DNA of 64,000 bases. It comes from Anagrus nilaparvatae (taxonomy: Eukaryota; Arthropoda; Insecta; Hymenoptera; Mymaridae). The stretch covers positions 558,001 to 622,000 of the forward strand of contig JAKSXM010000107.1 of the NCBI GenBank assembly GCA_022575985.1, in the 5' to 3' direction. A program made the translations under genes and the position numbers. This document shows positions 12,969 through 24,360 of the stretch, in pieces (positions within the stretch are counted from its first letter, which is position 1; each line of letters starts with the position of its first letter). Below the pieces are notes generated by a model, which had not been told where the DNA came from, did not search any database, and was given only the letters and a program-made list of their open reading frames with translations.

Positions 12969-14576
12969 TGTCGAGTTTAATAAACTATAGATTTATTAAT
13001 TAGTTCTCTGGTCGATAAATTCGTCAAATTAATATTCTTAAGAGTTTTAGTTTTATAAAGTTCAATAAACTTGCAAGTCCTAAAATTTCTAAACCATCGT
13101 GCCACGTGCAACTTGAAACCGAGAAAAGAAATTAATAACATTTATTGTACTGTAAAAAAATAAATAAGTATGGATTCTAATTTTTGAGAAATAATATCAC
13201 TTGCGAGAATAGTTTAAATAAATATTCATTTACAATTAAAATTAGAGCTGTTTTGACTTAAATCTGAACCAAATAATAAATCACTGGCAGGACTTTGGAT
13301 TTTTGAAAAATTTAAACTCTTTTAATTATGAAATGGATGTGAAAGTGGTTGAATCTGATTTCCTTTTGATGAAAAATTCAATTACATCTTTTCTAGGTGA
13401 TTTAAACATTTAATTTCAGTTCGATTTTACCACGAGACTTCGAAAACTGGGACTTTCGTTATTCGATTTTTTTGAGCTTTACCCGCTTACTTTACAGTAT
13501 AAAAAATTTACACAGTTTAGTAATTTTACTAGAATTTAGTAATACACTGTACTTGGAGTAATCGCTTTAGTTAAATATTCAACCGATCGGTTGAAAAATA
13601 GCTCTACCGTAATTTTACCACGCTTGTCGTAATATTAATAAAATTTTGAGTAAATTTGCTATTTTTTTAGTAATATTCCTATGTAAATTTTTTTTACTGT
13701 GTACGAAATTATCTCACCGCAAGCGTATTATTTTTCCGGTGTAGAAAGATTAAAAATAAAAAAAATAGCGCGAATGTTTATTTTGTTAGATTAAAGCAAC
13801 GAATTTCCAATTTAATTGACGGTTATTTATAATCCAAGAAAAATATTTAGCTGTCTATAGATATTTTAGCGTCTTACATAAAAAAAAATCTATCGATGTG
13901 TAAGAAAATGTTCTAGTTAAAAAGATTTGATACGCACACTAACGCAGTTTATATTGTAGGCGTTTTTATATATTCACTCGGCGATATTCTATTTTCGTTT
14001 ATTTTATACCTCCCTAAATTTTTATTTCCGACTTTTATTCGATTCGATTCGATTGTTTAAAACATTTTTTTTTTCATTTCAACAAACTTCTGGAAATTCA
14101 TCTTTGCCGAAATGCAATTTTTCAATTATTAGGAAACTCGTTCGTAACGCGCAAGTATAAACAAAGCGAGAGTTTTTGGACATGCCGGTTTTAGTCATTT
14201 TTTTTTAAATACGTACGTGCCTTATTAAATCTTGAATGATAAGCTAAATTTTTAATGATTCGATTGATGAATTTTTTTAATATGAAAATGAATAAATGAG
14301 AAATTAAAAAAATACTTTGAAACGTACGGGAGAAGAATCGTTCTTGTTCTTGATATCTCGAGTCGGCGACTGCCGGATAGATGTTTTCTCTTTTACTTTA
14401 TTCATCAAACCAAGGTAAAAATAGATCGCTAAGCCAAAAAGCGACACCTTAAGGAAATAAGCTCACTTTTATTTAAAAAACACGAGAATCACAGTTAAAA
14501 ATTTGAAAATTTAATTTAAAAATTAATCCGATGTGTTAAAAAATTGGAAACATCGAAGCAGAGCTTGCAAAAAGTC
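12969..14576. other. Intergenic AT-rich region
   Basis: No exon is supported here apart from a small MITE-like repeat at 13494-13700. The downstream part contains the 3' flank of the ionotropic receptor gene. Confidence 0.4.
13494..13700. repeat. MITE-like element with ACAGTA..TTTACA ends
   Basis: Inverted terminal repeats of about 20 bases: acagtataaaaaatttacac on the left and atgtaaattttttttactgt on the right. The element is about 207 bp and noncoding. Related ends (ttttttacagtgta) occur near position 190 at the left edge of the window. Confidence 0.5.
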
Positions 14577-16436
14577 TTAATCGAGCGGGGCAAAAGGTTG
14601 CACTCTGTTACTGCTTGTTTTGAATAGCCCCATAATTAATCTTAAATTAGTAAAAAAACTGTATCTTCGTAACCTCTTTGACAAATAATAAAACCAGAAA
14701 TATTCAATCAAAAGTACAAGCAAAAAAATTATTGTTCCTACAGTCATAACGGCCAACAGGACACTAATCAACGGATCTTCTTCGTCGTTCAACTGATCGT
14801 GTTCTATTCTCCTTTCAACCTTATTAGCATGATCATAATCCGATTTCCATTTGAGATCCAGTCCAGCTTCCATTACTCTCAAGTACATTTCAGCAAATTT
14901 ATTTTTAAACGGAGAATTATACGGAAACATAATCGCGTAATGAGCTTCTGCTATCACCAAATGACTTATTTTATATCTTATACCATCTGGAAAACCGCCA
15001 TTCAAAAATTTTCCAGCATCATCTTCACCCATGAGAATAACTTTATCGTTAGAAAATTCGTAAGATTCAATAATCTGTGCAATTTCGGTAATGTTTTTTA
15101 TTATGCCTGTTGATGATGCCCTCAAATGCCTTAGAAGAAATGGATGATTGTAATAAAAAATGACAGTAAGATTTTTTTTAAATATGTCCTCAAAAGTATC
15201 AACGACAGCCACTTCTCTGTTCTCGTATTTGAAACCTGTTAAATCACCTATGAGATCTGAGGCGAAAAAGAATCCGATAGTGAACAAAGTCAAAAACATT
15301 ATTACCGACCTCAAAGAACGACGGGGGTCCATATCTACGCCAATGCCCAACAAAAAGCTGTAGATATTGAACGCCGAACATTCCTCTCTTCTAAACTTGA
15401 AAATTCGAGCAAAAAATAAAATTATCAAGACCAAAGCAACCAATGTCGAAAAAGCGTACAAGATGCTCATTGAAAGTTGAAGGCTTTTTTCAAAAGTTAT
15501 GGGAACAACAAGGCTGTATTTTATTTTGCTTAGTAAGTAACCGTCTATAAGATGGAATTGAAGAGGTGCATAGTCAATCAAACCAAAAAATGAATCTAAA
15601 TTGTTTTGTCTTATTAGATGATTTATGTAATTAGCATTGGCAAGAGGAACAATAGTCGATGTTACGTTTAATGAACTGACGAAGCATTCGTAAAGTTTGT
15701 ATGAAAAAATATACTGATAATGATTTCCCCTCTTAGAATAATTGATGGTATAATTTTTATAATAATCTGGCCAGTTCTCATAACTCACCCCTACTCTAAA
15801 ATTGTACAGGCTTAGGTCGAGAATTTTTTCAGGGAATATTTCAAGAATTGAATTTTTGAGGAAAATGTTATGTGCCTTAATATCCGAAAAACGATTGTAA
15901 CTAGTGATAAAACATTTTCTGTAATAGCAAAGCAAAATAGTAAAATCAATAAAATTGTTCCTTTCTGCAATAAGAAAAAATTTGTTGAGAAACCTTGACC
16001 AAGTATTAAAATCTACCGCCGTGTTAATTATAAGAGTGACTTTTGTTGTACTCAAGTAAAATAAGGACTCCCAAATAAGTCTTATTGCATCATCAAATTT
16101 TTTGAAAACTTTTTCTTCCAGAAAATCTTCGCAAAAAACCACAAAATGTAACGGTGCTGTTATATTTGAATTGTATTCAACGGTGTGACTTTTCCAATTC
16201 ATTAATGGTAATCGATCATTCAGATCAATAATTGTCGTTGGGAATTGACTTACCAGTTGCTCACAAGTTTCATAATTGCAGTGATCAGCTGTATTTTCGT
16301 TTTTAAAATCCGAAAACAGTGTTACTCGACTAGGTGCAACTTCGGTTAAAATCTTATCTATGTAATTTTTGACAACAGCAGTAGGGTAGACTAGATTTAG
16401 AAATGCTAGTGAGAAAAACAAATCAAGTATCTTCAT
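14577..16436 (-). CDS. Divergent ionotropic receptor (IR family), 619 aa, intronless
   Basis: A chemosensory ligand-gated cation channel related to ionotropic glutamate receptors, expected in sensory neuron membranes. Residues 1-20 form a signal peptide, followed by an extracellular region with several N-glycosylation sites. A transmembrane helix lies near 322-345 (YAFSTLVALVLIILFFA), the pore and second helix near 380-405 (MFLTLFTIGFFFASDL), the second ligand-binding lobe lies between about 410 and 545, and the last helix is near 555-580 (VLLAVMTVGTIIFLLVLL). The RSLRSVIMFLTLFTIGFFF stretch is typical of insect divergent IRs. The canonical glutamate-binding Arg is not obvious, as usual in tuning IRs. 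The whole gene is one uninterrupted exon, common in lineage-expanded IRs. The open frame is complete with no break. No IR neighbour is in the window. Confidence 0.85.
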   Translation of the reverse strand: MKILDLFFSLAFLNLVYPTAVVKNYIDKILTEVAPSRVTLFSDFKNENTADHCNYETCEQLVSQFPTTIIDLNDRLPLMNWKSHTVEYNSNITAPLHFVVFCEDFLEEKVFKKFDDAIRLIWESLFYLSTTKVTLIINTAVDFNTWSRFLNKFFLIAERNNFIDFTILLCYYRKCFITSYNRFSDIKAHNIFLKNSILEIFPEKILDLSLYNFRVGVSYENWPDYYKNYTINYSKRGNHYQYIFSYKLYECFVSSLNVTSTIVPLANANYINHLIRQNNLDSFFGLIDYAPLQFHLIDGYLLSKIKYSLVVPITFEKSLQLSMSILYAFSTLVALVLIILFFARIFKFRREECSAFNIYSFLLGIGVDMDPRRSLRSVIMFLTLFTIGFFFASDLIGDLTGFKYENREVAVVDTFEDIFKKNLTVIFYYNHPFLLRHLRASSTGIIKNITEIAQIIESYEFSNDKVILMGEDDAGKFLNGGFPDGIRYKISHLVIAEAHYAIMFPYNSPFKNKFAEMYLRVMEAGLDLKWKSDYDHANKVERRIEHDQLNDEEDPLISVLLAVMTVGTIIFLLVLLIEYFWFYYLSKRLRRYSFFTNLRLIMGLFKTSSNRVQPFAPLD

Positions 16437-16611
16437 TTTTCCAATGGCCTAGATTGTAAAATATATAAAAATGACTAAATTTACGTTTTAAATCATTTCC
16501 AATCGTTAAAGCAAAAAAAAATAAATAATAAATAAGCTTTGTAAAAGGCTTGATTGACAGTATTTTAAATAATCGATAATGGCCTTGATAATTATTTTTT
16601 CTTTTGCATTA

Positions 16612-17473
16612 TATATTCCAGTCAATATACGGGAGGGGGGGTGTCTAGTTTCCGGCCACCACCAGATTTGGTCTACGATAGGTTTTTTGTGTTGCTGATC
16701 ACAAATTTTGGGGGTCTTTTCAATGAGAAATGCGAGGATCGTCCTTAAATTTGCAAAAAATACCCCTAAGAAGGGATATTTTTGCTATTCTCGCGCTTTC
16801 AGTGTTCAGCTTTGGTTTACATAGGCTTTTTTGGGTCGCTGATCACGAATATTTGGAAATTTTTTTGGGAAATCAATATTTCACCCTTAAATTAGCAAAA
16901 ACTACCCCTAAAATGGTTATTTTTAATATATTTCATGTTTTTGCTAATTTAAAGGTGAACTGACAATTTTAGTAGATAGGATTCTAAAATCGTGATCAGC
17001 GACCCAAAAAACCCATGTAGACCAAAACTGAACACTGAAAGCGCGAGAATAGCAAAAATATCCCTTCTTAGGGGTAGTCTTTGCAAATTTAAGGGTACTC
17101 CACGAATTTCTTATTGCTCGAAATTCGTGATGAGCGATCCAAAAAATCCATCTGGACCAAATCTGGACACTGAGAGCGCGAAAATAATTAGGGGTATTTT
17201 TTGCTAACGTAGGGGTGAAATATTCATTTTTCAACAAAAAAAGTCCCCAAATTCATGATCAGCAACCCAACAAACCCACATGGACCAAATCTGGACACTT
17301 AAAGTTTGAATAGATACAAAATACCCATTTTAGGGGTAGTTTTTGCTAATTTAAGTGTGCTTCGCACATTTCTCATAGAAAAGACTCGTGATCAGCGACC
17401 CAAAAGACCAAATCTGGTGGTGGCCGGAAACTTGATCACCCCCCCCCCTCCTCTGTATATTGACTAGAGTAAT
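16612..17473. repeat. Palindromic foldback element, family A, with internal ~130-bp units
   Basis: The ends are ATTCCAGTCAATATACGGG plus a G run on the left, and a C run plus TGTATATTGACTAGAGTAA on the right. Both arms contain GGTGGTGGCCGGAAAC or its complement. The motif GGTCGCTGATCACGAA or a variant recurs forward near 16690 and 16830, and inverted near 16990, 17125, 17255 and 17390, so the arms are built of units about 130-145 bp long. The open frames at 16730-17237 are fragments of these units and are not genes. Confidence 0.75.
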
Positions 17474-20400
17474 AAATTTAGGCACAAAAAATAAATTATA
17501 AGAGTATGTGATAAGCCCTGTAAAATGTTAGCAATTTTAAAAAATTAATAAAAATAATTTTAACTATAAAGGTAAATCCGAAAAATTATTTTATATAATT
17601 ACTCACTTTATTTGACTTTGCATAATAAAAAGTTACTAGCTTCAAAGAAATAAGTATTTTCCTTCGTATTTGCTAATTTCGATTTTTCAGTAAAACTTTT
17701 TGTTTTCGTAATAGAGGATTAACACAAATAAAATTTGTTGTTGTTATCATTGTGCCCCATATAATCTGTTCAAAATTGTAAATGGTTTACAAAAAAAAGG
17801 AAACACGCACTGACCCGTTAAGGAGAGTAAAAAATAGTAAAATATTTTTTAGTTAAGTATTGGTTTAGGTATAAAAAATAACAGTCCAGTTTGTTGATAT
17901 AAATACTTAGTACGAATATATAAAATTATAATTATTACTTTGTATATTTTAACTTCGCAAAACAAAATTTAATGCCACACAAAGTTCTAGTTGCAAACGA
18001 CCAGTATTTTTATGTAAAAGTTTGTTTTGTGTTTGTGAAATTTGATTTATTGAACTTCCACTAACTCCCTTTTTAAAACTTGAAAAAAGCAAGCATAAAA
18101 AATGTATTTGTTAAATTCGATAAATTGATCAGAGTCTAAATTTTTTTTTCCTTTTTTTTGCTGGGCTTTTCGAAGGTAATTTAAAATCGGTAATTATTAC
18201 GAAAGTATAGAAACATCGAGTAATTGATACAAATAGTTTTTTTTTGTCGCAAAAATCATTTTTTCTTTTTCTTCTTAATTTTTTGCAATTATTATATTTT
18301 TTATTTAATCATAAACAACAAATATTTTTAAAAAATTGTTTAATTCGTTTTTTTAGTAAAACTGATTTTTATCGCATTATATTATTGAATAACTTGCATA
18401 TTGAAAATTAAAAGACCTTGAAATTAATTTTCTTCCTGTTATTATAAGAGAGGGATTTTACTCCATCTGGGTCCAAATTGGGCTGAAGGGTCGATCGCGG
18501 AAATAGTTGTAAATTTTTTTTCCTCAGACTAGGTCCATCTAAAAATCAGTCCTCCCCCCATTTTTTACTTTGTGGGTAAAATTCTCGTTTTTTTTACTCA
18601 AAACTTGCTTATTATTGCTGTCATAATATTTTTTTTGAGATCCTTTTAAAAAAATTTCCTTTTAAAAAGACAAAGTTGTAAAAAATGATTTTTTTTCGCG
18701 CATGTGCATTCCAAATCAATTTTTTGACCCCATCAGAAGCGAATTCTGAGGGAAAATATTTTTCTATAAAATAATAATAATAAATAATAAGAAAATTTTG
18801 CAGCAATTTTAAAAAAAAGGCCAAAAACATGAATATGGTTGCCAAAAATTGATTTACGTTTAGTTGCACTTTTGGAAAAACTATTTTAAACCTAGCCTAT
18901 GTTTTGATCACTAATTTTTGCCGTGTTTTATCATAAGCCCAAGGTCTCTAGCTTTCAGTTAAGTCATAATCAGTTTGATGTTCGTTTCTATAGCTTTTGA
19001 CAGATAGAACCGATTAACTTGAAAATTTAGGTGGATTCTTAGGCATATTTTATCACCTAAATTTTCAAATTCACTAAAAGACAATATGTGTTAACTTTAG
19101 AACAATTATTTTAAGCATAAACTTTAAAAATAAAATAAGACTCTTTGACTTAAAAATGTCTTAAATTTGTCTTTTTACTATCTTTTTACAACTGTTTTAC
19201 GTTTTTTTAACATGGAGCATGTTTATAGGGAGAGGGTACCCTGGAAATCTGAAAATCAAGGGGTGGGTCAAATTTGTCCGATTTAAGGGGGGAGGGTCAA
19301 ATGGGACTTAGAATAATATTAATTTTGGGACTTGGAATAATCCGGGTTTGGGGACTTGGAATATTTTTGATTTAGGGACCTGGAATAATACGCGTTTAGG
19401 GAATCAGAATAGTTTGGGTTTAGAATCTTAACATCTATTGAAGGGGATAATTACAAATTATAAAAATAGCCAATTGTATTCTAATTTGTGTGTCTATATG
19501 CTCAGCTGTAAAAGTAAACATATTTCATGCATTTTGGTTGTGTTTACATAAACCAGTTATAAGATTTTAACAACTTTTTTAAGATCGTTTTAAGATCTTA
19601 AAAAGACAGCTGTTTTAGGTTTTTATGGGGGTATTGCTACCTAATTACTAACTGCATAATTTGGTGAAGTTTGATCTAATTTGCAGAGTATGAGCCTATT
19701 CTTCAAGACCCTAAGTTGGAATCATTCAAATCCCTGGATCTGAATTATTTGAGGTCTCATTTCACCCCCTTGATTTCCAACTTCACAAAGTACTCCTTCT
19801 GATAAACATAAAACCGATTATAGGCCGAGGAATATAAATATTTTTCGGTTTTTGCGTTTCTGGATATTCATTTTTTTTTAAATCTAAAAAATGTTTTATA
19901 TTGGTGAATTATATACATAGTTTATAAACTGCAAAAAAATAAATAAATAATTTTTGTTTTAAAAAATGCAAATTGACAAATAATATTGACCTTGAAAATA
20001 AAACCAGCTTTCTTTTACAATATTATCGTAAAAATATTATAAATTTTTTTATATTTGAATATTATCTATATTTCTATCTTATCGATATTTTATACAGAAT
20101 AAAAAAAAATTTTTTTGTTTTAAAATTTTGAAAATTTAGAAAACTGAATATAAATTTTCAATGAAATCCAAAGATTTTTTATTTTTTTTCTGAATTAAAA
20201 ACAATTTTTTGCAAATTAGCGTTAAAAAATTGTACAAATGTAACACTTTTTTCGTCAATTTAGATAATGAAATTAGAAAAACTAAAAAAATACAGTCAAC
20301 TATGAATTTTATTGAGCCATAAATGTGGGCATGATAAATTAAAATTTTACAATTCACGCGCCAAAAATCTTGTATCTTTCATCAAACAGCGTTGCCACAA

Positions 20401-20551
20401 AATAATTTATTCCGCGGAAGTTGTTTTTATCTGGAGAAGTGAGGATGAAATAAAGCGATACCGATGCAGTATAAATCCAGCTAACTCAGATGAAATTCAA
20501 TATTTAAATTATATATTTTATTCTCAAGTGCCTTCTTTTCAAGCTTTAAAA
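17474..20551. other. Intergenic region with a dispersed repeat
   Basis: No gene is supported here. A short tandem repeat with a GGGACTTGGAATAAT core lies at 19290-19430, and the sequence after it (to about 19560) recurs at 52260-52530. The rest is low-complexity AT-rich sequence. Confidence 0.5.
19290..19560 (+). repeat. Short tandem repeat and dispersed repeat
   Basis: Five or six imperfect copies of a roughly 24-base unit GGGACTTGGAATAATnnnGGTTTA are followed by a unique-looking tail (aacatctattgaagg ... gttgtgtttacata). The tail and a degraded form of the units recur at 52260-52530, so this is a dispersed element of unknown class. Confidence 0.6.
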
Positions 20552-22275
20552 ATGAGAAATCCCTTAAAGTGGAAAGTTAAAAAATTAGCTTGGGTTTCTT
20601 TCGTAGCGATTCTTTTGTACTTAATTTTTGTTTCTAAAATGAAAAAAAATATGAGATTCCAAGCAGTAATAAAAAATTCTAAGCCTGAGAACGTTTGGGA
20701 ATTCGTTGCCGATTTCAGTAACATGGTCAAGTTAAATCCAACAATGTGAGTAATATTTTTCAATTTTTCGGATTATCAATTATATTAATAATAAGAGATT
20801 ATAATTTATTTAGAGAGAATTTCAGTATAATTGACGAGTCTGGTAATTACAAGCATTGGAAATATTCTGTTAAGTACAAGGAACATTTGAGCCAGTTGCC
20901 CAGTATAAAAAACGCTGCCGAAGCCCACTTTTCAATAAAACAAGTAAACGAAACTTATTTGATAACTTCAGTACATTATACTTGTTTCTATGGTATCACG
21001 TGTTGTGAGTTTAAAAAATGATTATTTTTATCGATCAAAAAAAAGATACGGACTCTCTAATACAGGCGCCAGCCATACTAATCACACCCAAAAATTAAAT
21101 TTCTTTTTCCGAGGATAAAAATAGGTGGTATTTATGTTTTTCGACCCGCTAAACACGAATCCAGGGTCCGTTTTGCGAATTTCGTGGTCAATTTTTTGTT
21201 ATTAACAAATTATTGGCCAATTTTGCAATCATTTTTAATTAATAACAAAAAATTGACCACGAAATTCGCAAAACGGACCCCGGATTAGTGTTCAGCGGGT
21301 CAAAATACATAAGTACCACCTATTTTTATCCTCTGAAAAAGAAATTTAATTTCTTAATTTTTGGGCGTGATTAGTATGGCTGGCGCCTCCGCATTTCGTA
21401 GTATATTATATTATGTGTCCGAGAGTCCATATCTTAAATTTGGAGCCCTATTTTGTAATAACTTTTTTTTCTGAAAGGTAAATAAAATTTTCCAACGAGT
21501 TTTATTATTTTTTGGGTCGCCAAATACGAATATGAAACCCGTTTTAGCCGAAAATGGTACAGTTGCCCACAATAGGAATTTTGAGATTGTTTTGCGGGTG
21601 TTTTTCAAAATTTTGATCGGTTACTTATGGTTTTTGGCTCGTTGAACGGTTGAACACGAATGTAATATTTGTTCTTTCCTAAAATGCACTGCACCAGGGA
21701 TGGATTCAGGAAGCTCTCTGGAGGGGCCAAATTCCAAAAAATATGTCTAAAAACCATATAATTTCCAAAAATTTTCTAAAAAACATACGTTCTGGGGGGG
21801 GGGGGTGCCGCCCCATGGATCTGCCACTGAGTTGCTTAATATGAGCAACTGGATTGTTTTAGTTAAAAAGAAATAGCATATTCGTTTCCAGTGATCCCAA
21901 AAAACAAAAGTAACCGATAAAAATCTTGAAAAACCCGCAAAACAACCTCGAAATTCCCATTTCGGGCAACTGTACCATTTTCGGTAAAAACGAGTTTTAT
22001 ATTCGTTGGAAAATTTTATTGATGTCAAAAAAAGTGATTACAAAATAGGGCTCTAAGCTTAAGCTAGATGAAATCTTTTCGTTGTTAATTTTTTTATTTT
22101 TTTAGTCAAATCTGAATCAGAAATGATATTTTATTCTGAAGATAAAGACAAAAGTACCAATTACATAGAAAATATTGACTATGAATGTCCTTTAGCATTT
22201 TCAAAATTTTGTTACAATGAAGTTCTGTTCCAAAGACAAGAAATAAAGAAGAATTTACAATCTCATTTTAATTAA
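20552..22275 (+). CDS. Membrane-anchored START/SRPBCC-like protein, three exons, 184 aa
   Basis: Exons are 20552-20745, 20814-21004 and 22106-22275, with donors GTGAGT and matching phases (555 bases). Residues 9-27 (LAWVSFVAILLYLIFVS) form one transmembrane helix after a basic N-terminus. The following segment, FQAVIKNSKPENVWEFVADFSNMVKLNPT, is typical of the first strand and helices of the START/polyketide-cyclase (SRPBCC) fold, which binds lipids or other hydrophobic ligands; the remainder (HWKYSVKYKEH...) fits its beta-sheet. I therefore infer a lipid-binding domain tethered to an internal membrane, but the specific ligand is unknown. An upstream in-frame extension from 20312 exists, but the ATG at 20552 has the better context and directly precedes the helix. 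The second intron (21005-22105) carries two foldback elements. Not assigned to a named gene. Confidence 0.65.
21065..21387. repeat. Near-perfect palindrome in an intron
   Basis: Two arms of about 145 bases (21065-21208 and 21239-21387) pair almost perfectly around a loop of about 30 bases. The ends are GGCGCCAGCCATACTAATCAC. A GACCCGCTAAACACGAAT motif resembles the family A core. It is noncoding and probably a non-autonomous foldback transposon inserted in the last intron of the START-like gene. Confidence 0.85.
21432..22062. repeat. Second foldback element in the same intron, with a nested insertion
   Basis: The left arm (21432-21650) starts with a sequence ending GGAGCCCTATTTTGTAATAAC, and the right arm (21880-22062) is its diverged complement (GATTACAAAATAGGGCTCTAAG). 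Both contain a GGGTCGCC/GGCTCG-type core. The spacer 21689-21835 looks like an independent small insertion (separate feature). Confidence 0.7.
21689..21835. repeat. MITE-like insertion nested in the foldback element
   Basis: The right end, read in reverse, is TCAGTGGCAGATCCATGGGG followed by a run of C. The left end has GGGATGGATTCAGG. Ends of the type CAGTGGCGGATCCAGGGG are common in Tc1/mariner-like MITEs. It includes a G12 run near 21786. The class is inferred from the end motif only. Confidence 0.45.
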
Positions 22276-22430
22276 ATAAAAATTTATTCAAGACTTGTTT
22301 GTTTTATTTTTCTCCATTCTACTTTTTTGAATTTTATAATTTCGTGTGCATGAAAATTCTAATGTATTTACATGTCATATATACACAATCGTATAAATAA
22401 ATTTAACTGTGCACTGATTTTTTAAACCCT

Positions 22431-22606
22431 TTCTACACCAGGTAAAAGTCGATATTAAATCTAGTCTATAGCGTTAGAAGTTTTATAGTGTAGTTGGGTG
22501 TTATTCGCGATTAATCGTCAAAAACCCCCGCAACTATCACTATAATATAATTTATAATGCTAGAAGATTTAATCTCGACGTTTAATCTGGTGTAGAAAAG
22601 CCTTAT
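22431..22606. repeat. MITE with TTCTACACCAG termini
   Basis: The left end is TTTCTACACCAGGTAAAAGTCG and the right end is the complement of TTTTCTACACCAGATTAAACG. The element is about 176 bp. A further solitary right-type end (TCTGGTGTAGAAAG) at 23170-23187 suggests a second, interrupted copy or a larger nest that includes the next palindrome. Confidence 0.6.
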
Positions 22607-22688
22607 TGTAGACATCGAATATTAAAAAAAGCATGCAAAAATTGAATAAGGCCGTCTCTATAGCAGACAAGATTAGTATATTACGAGC

Positions 22689-23013
22689 CATGGCCAGAAA
22701 AATAAAGAATGGCCCAAATCGCACGTAAATTACCTTCCGAGGCGAAGCCGAGGATGGTAAACTGCGATTTAGGGCATCCCCTTTTTTTATGGCCCAGGGT
22801 CGTATACGATTTTTCTTGTTAGTGTCCAGAAAGTGCGTGTTTTCTGGCCGCTGCGCTATTCGAAAAAACGCATTTTCTCGACACTGAGCAAGAAAAATTA
22901 TGTTTTGTCCTTGGCCACAAAAAAAGAATGCCCCAAATCGCAGTTTACCATCCTCGGCTTCGCCTCGGACGGTAATTTACGTGCGATTTGGGCCATTCTT
23001 TACTTTTGTGGCC
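22689..23013. repeat. Palindromic element with GC-rich arms
   Basis: The arms 22689-22795 and 22911-23013 are about 95% complementary, with a core CCGAGGCGAAGCCGAGGATG in both orientations. Flanking and loop sequences carry TTTCTGGCC-type motifs, and one of these (CTTTCTGGCNNCTGAC) recurs in an intron of the threonyl-tRNA synthetase gene at 62870-62935. The open frame 22833-23021 is an arm artefact. Confidence 0.75.
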
Positions 23014-24072
23014 ATGGGTAAAAATATACTATTTCTGCATCAGTGGCAAGAAAACACGTCTTTGCCGGACGCGTAGCGGCTTTCTGGCCTCTGACCAGAA
23101 ACATCTTTTTTTAAATTACACTTTTATGCATTTTAAATATGGCAGCATAATCATAAAATAAAATTATATCGTCTGGTGTAGAAAGAACTTAATATCTGTA
23201 TTTCTGAAATTTACATATCTTGATCAGTACATCAACGTTTTTTGCAGTCAAACTAATTTTTAACGTTTTCTATTTTTAAAATAATATCAATAAATTCTAT
23301 TCATTTTTTTTTAAATAATTGGTGTTTTCTAAATATTCATTCATTCGAGTCTACATAAATTTTTTTTATTCATAATTTAACGGAAACGGAAAATTTTAAA
23401 TATTCAATTTTTCCGTTAAAAAAAAACTGGTTAACTAACTAATACCATCCGTCCAACCATTCCTACACTCACTTTTAATAAATTTATGTCAGGAGTTTTA
23501 TTTGGAAATATATTTTAAGAATCGAGCTGATTCGAGTAAGCCTACCATAAAATTTTAATTGGACATGATACAAGCAGTTCTATATAGACAGGGAGCTAAA
23601 AAATTTAAACATCAAAATTCAAAATTCAAAACTTTATAAACTTCAAATGTGTCAACTTCAATTCCTCCAATTAATTTAAAAGAACAGTATTAATAGGATT
23701 GATTGCTTTTTTTGATAATTGGTTTAAATGAAATTTCAGAAAATAATTGTGGTTGATAAAAGAATTCATCAGTCATTATTTTGGTAAGACCAAAAGTAGC
23801 TATTCAGCTTCAATTATTGATAGAATAACAAGTCTTTACTCTTCTGTTGAAATTACTAGAGATTTTGACATAATGAAGCAGCATGCACTGCCATTTTTTG
23901 GTCTACCTTCAAAATAGGATTTATATTTAATGCTTTTAATAATAACTTTCTGGTACTGCAATTCTTTGTATATAGAATAATTTCATTAAACCAAATTTTA
24001 TCAGGTAATTTAATGATATATTTTGCCGTTAGTCTCTTATATTATAAATTTAGTTTTTTCATCAAAGCATAG

Positions 24073-24170
24073 CCGAATAGAATCTGAAGTATGGGCTGAT
24101 CCGGCCCAGATCCGGGCCAGATCACGCCGTATCTGGGCCGGATCGGCCCATACTTCCGATTCTAATCGGG
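24073..24170. repeat. Compact GC-rich hairpin
   Basis: Arms of about 43 bases, with GTATGGGC...GATCCGGCCCAGAT on the left and ATCTGGGCCGGATC...GCCCATAC on the right, are separated by about 12 bases. It is the most GC-rich spot in its neighbourhood and lies about 190 bases beyond the NOC2 stop codon. It may be a small foldback repeat or a terminator-like RNA hairpin. Confidence 0.65.
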
Positions 24171-24360
24171 TAGAATTAGCAGGATTACGTACAAAATAAT
24201 GTTCACATATTTTGCTATAAAAGATTTAATAAAATTGCATAATGTTCATAAAAATATAAACAAATTATTATGTACATGATACCAATTAACAGTTTAAAAG
24301 TATCTTCAGTAACAAAATTTTACATCAGCTATAAAATTTAGCTTATTACATACATTTTTA

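Larger units (their letters stand above)
22276..24360. other. Intergenic region made largely of small inverted-repeat elements
   Basis: Between the START-like gene and the NOC2 stop codon I see three inverted-repeat elements (listed separately). Between 23760 and 23940 there is about 40 codons of open plus-strand sequence ending in a stop that matches nothing I know; it may be a relic exon. Confidence 0.45.

Noticed and set aside
16730..17237. Three overlapping open frames
   Set aside because: They are the repeated units of the palindromic element read in several frames.
23690..23940. About 40 open codons ending in a stop that might be a relic terminal exon
   Set aside because: No family was recognised and no upstream exon was found, so it is only noted in the intergenic entry.
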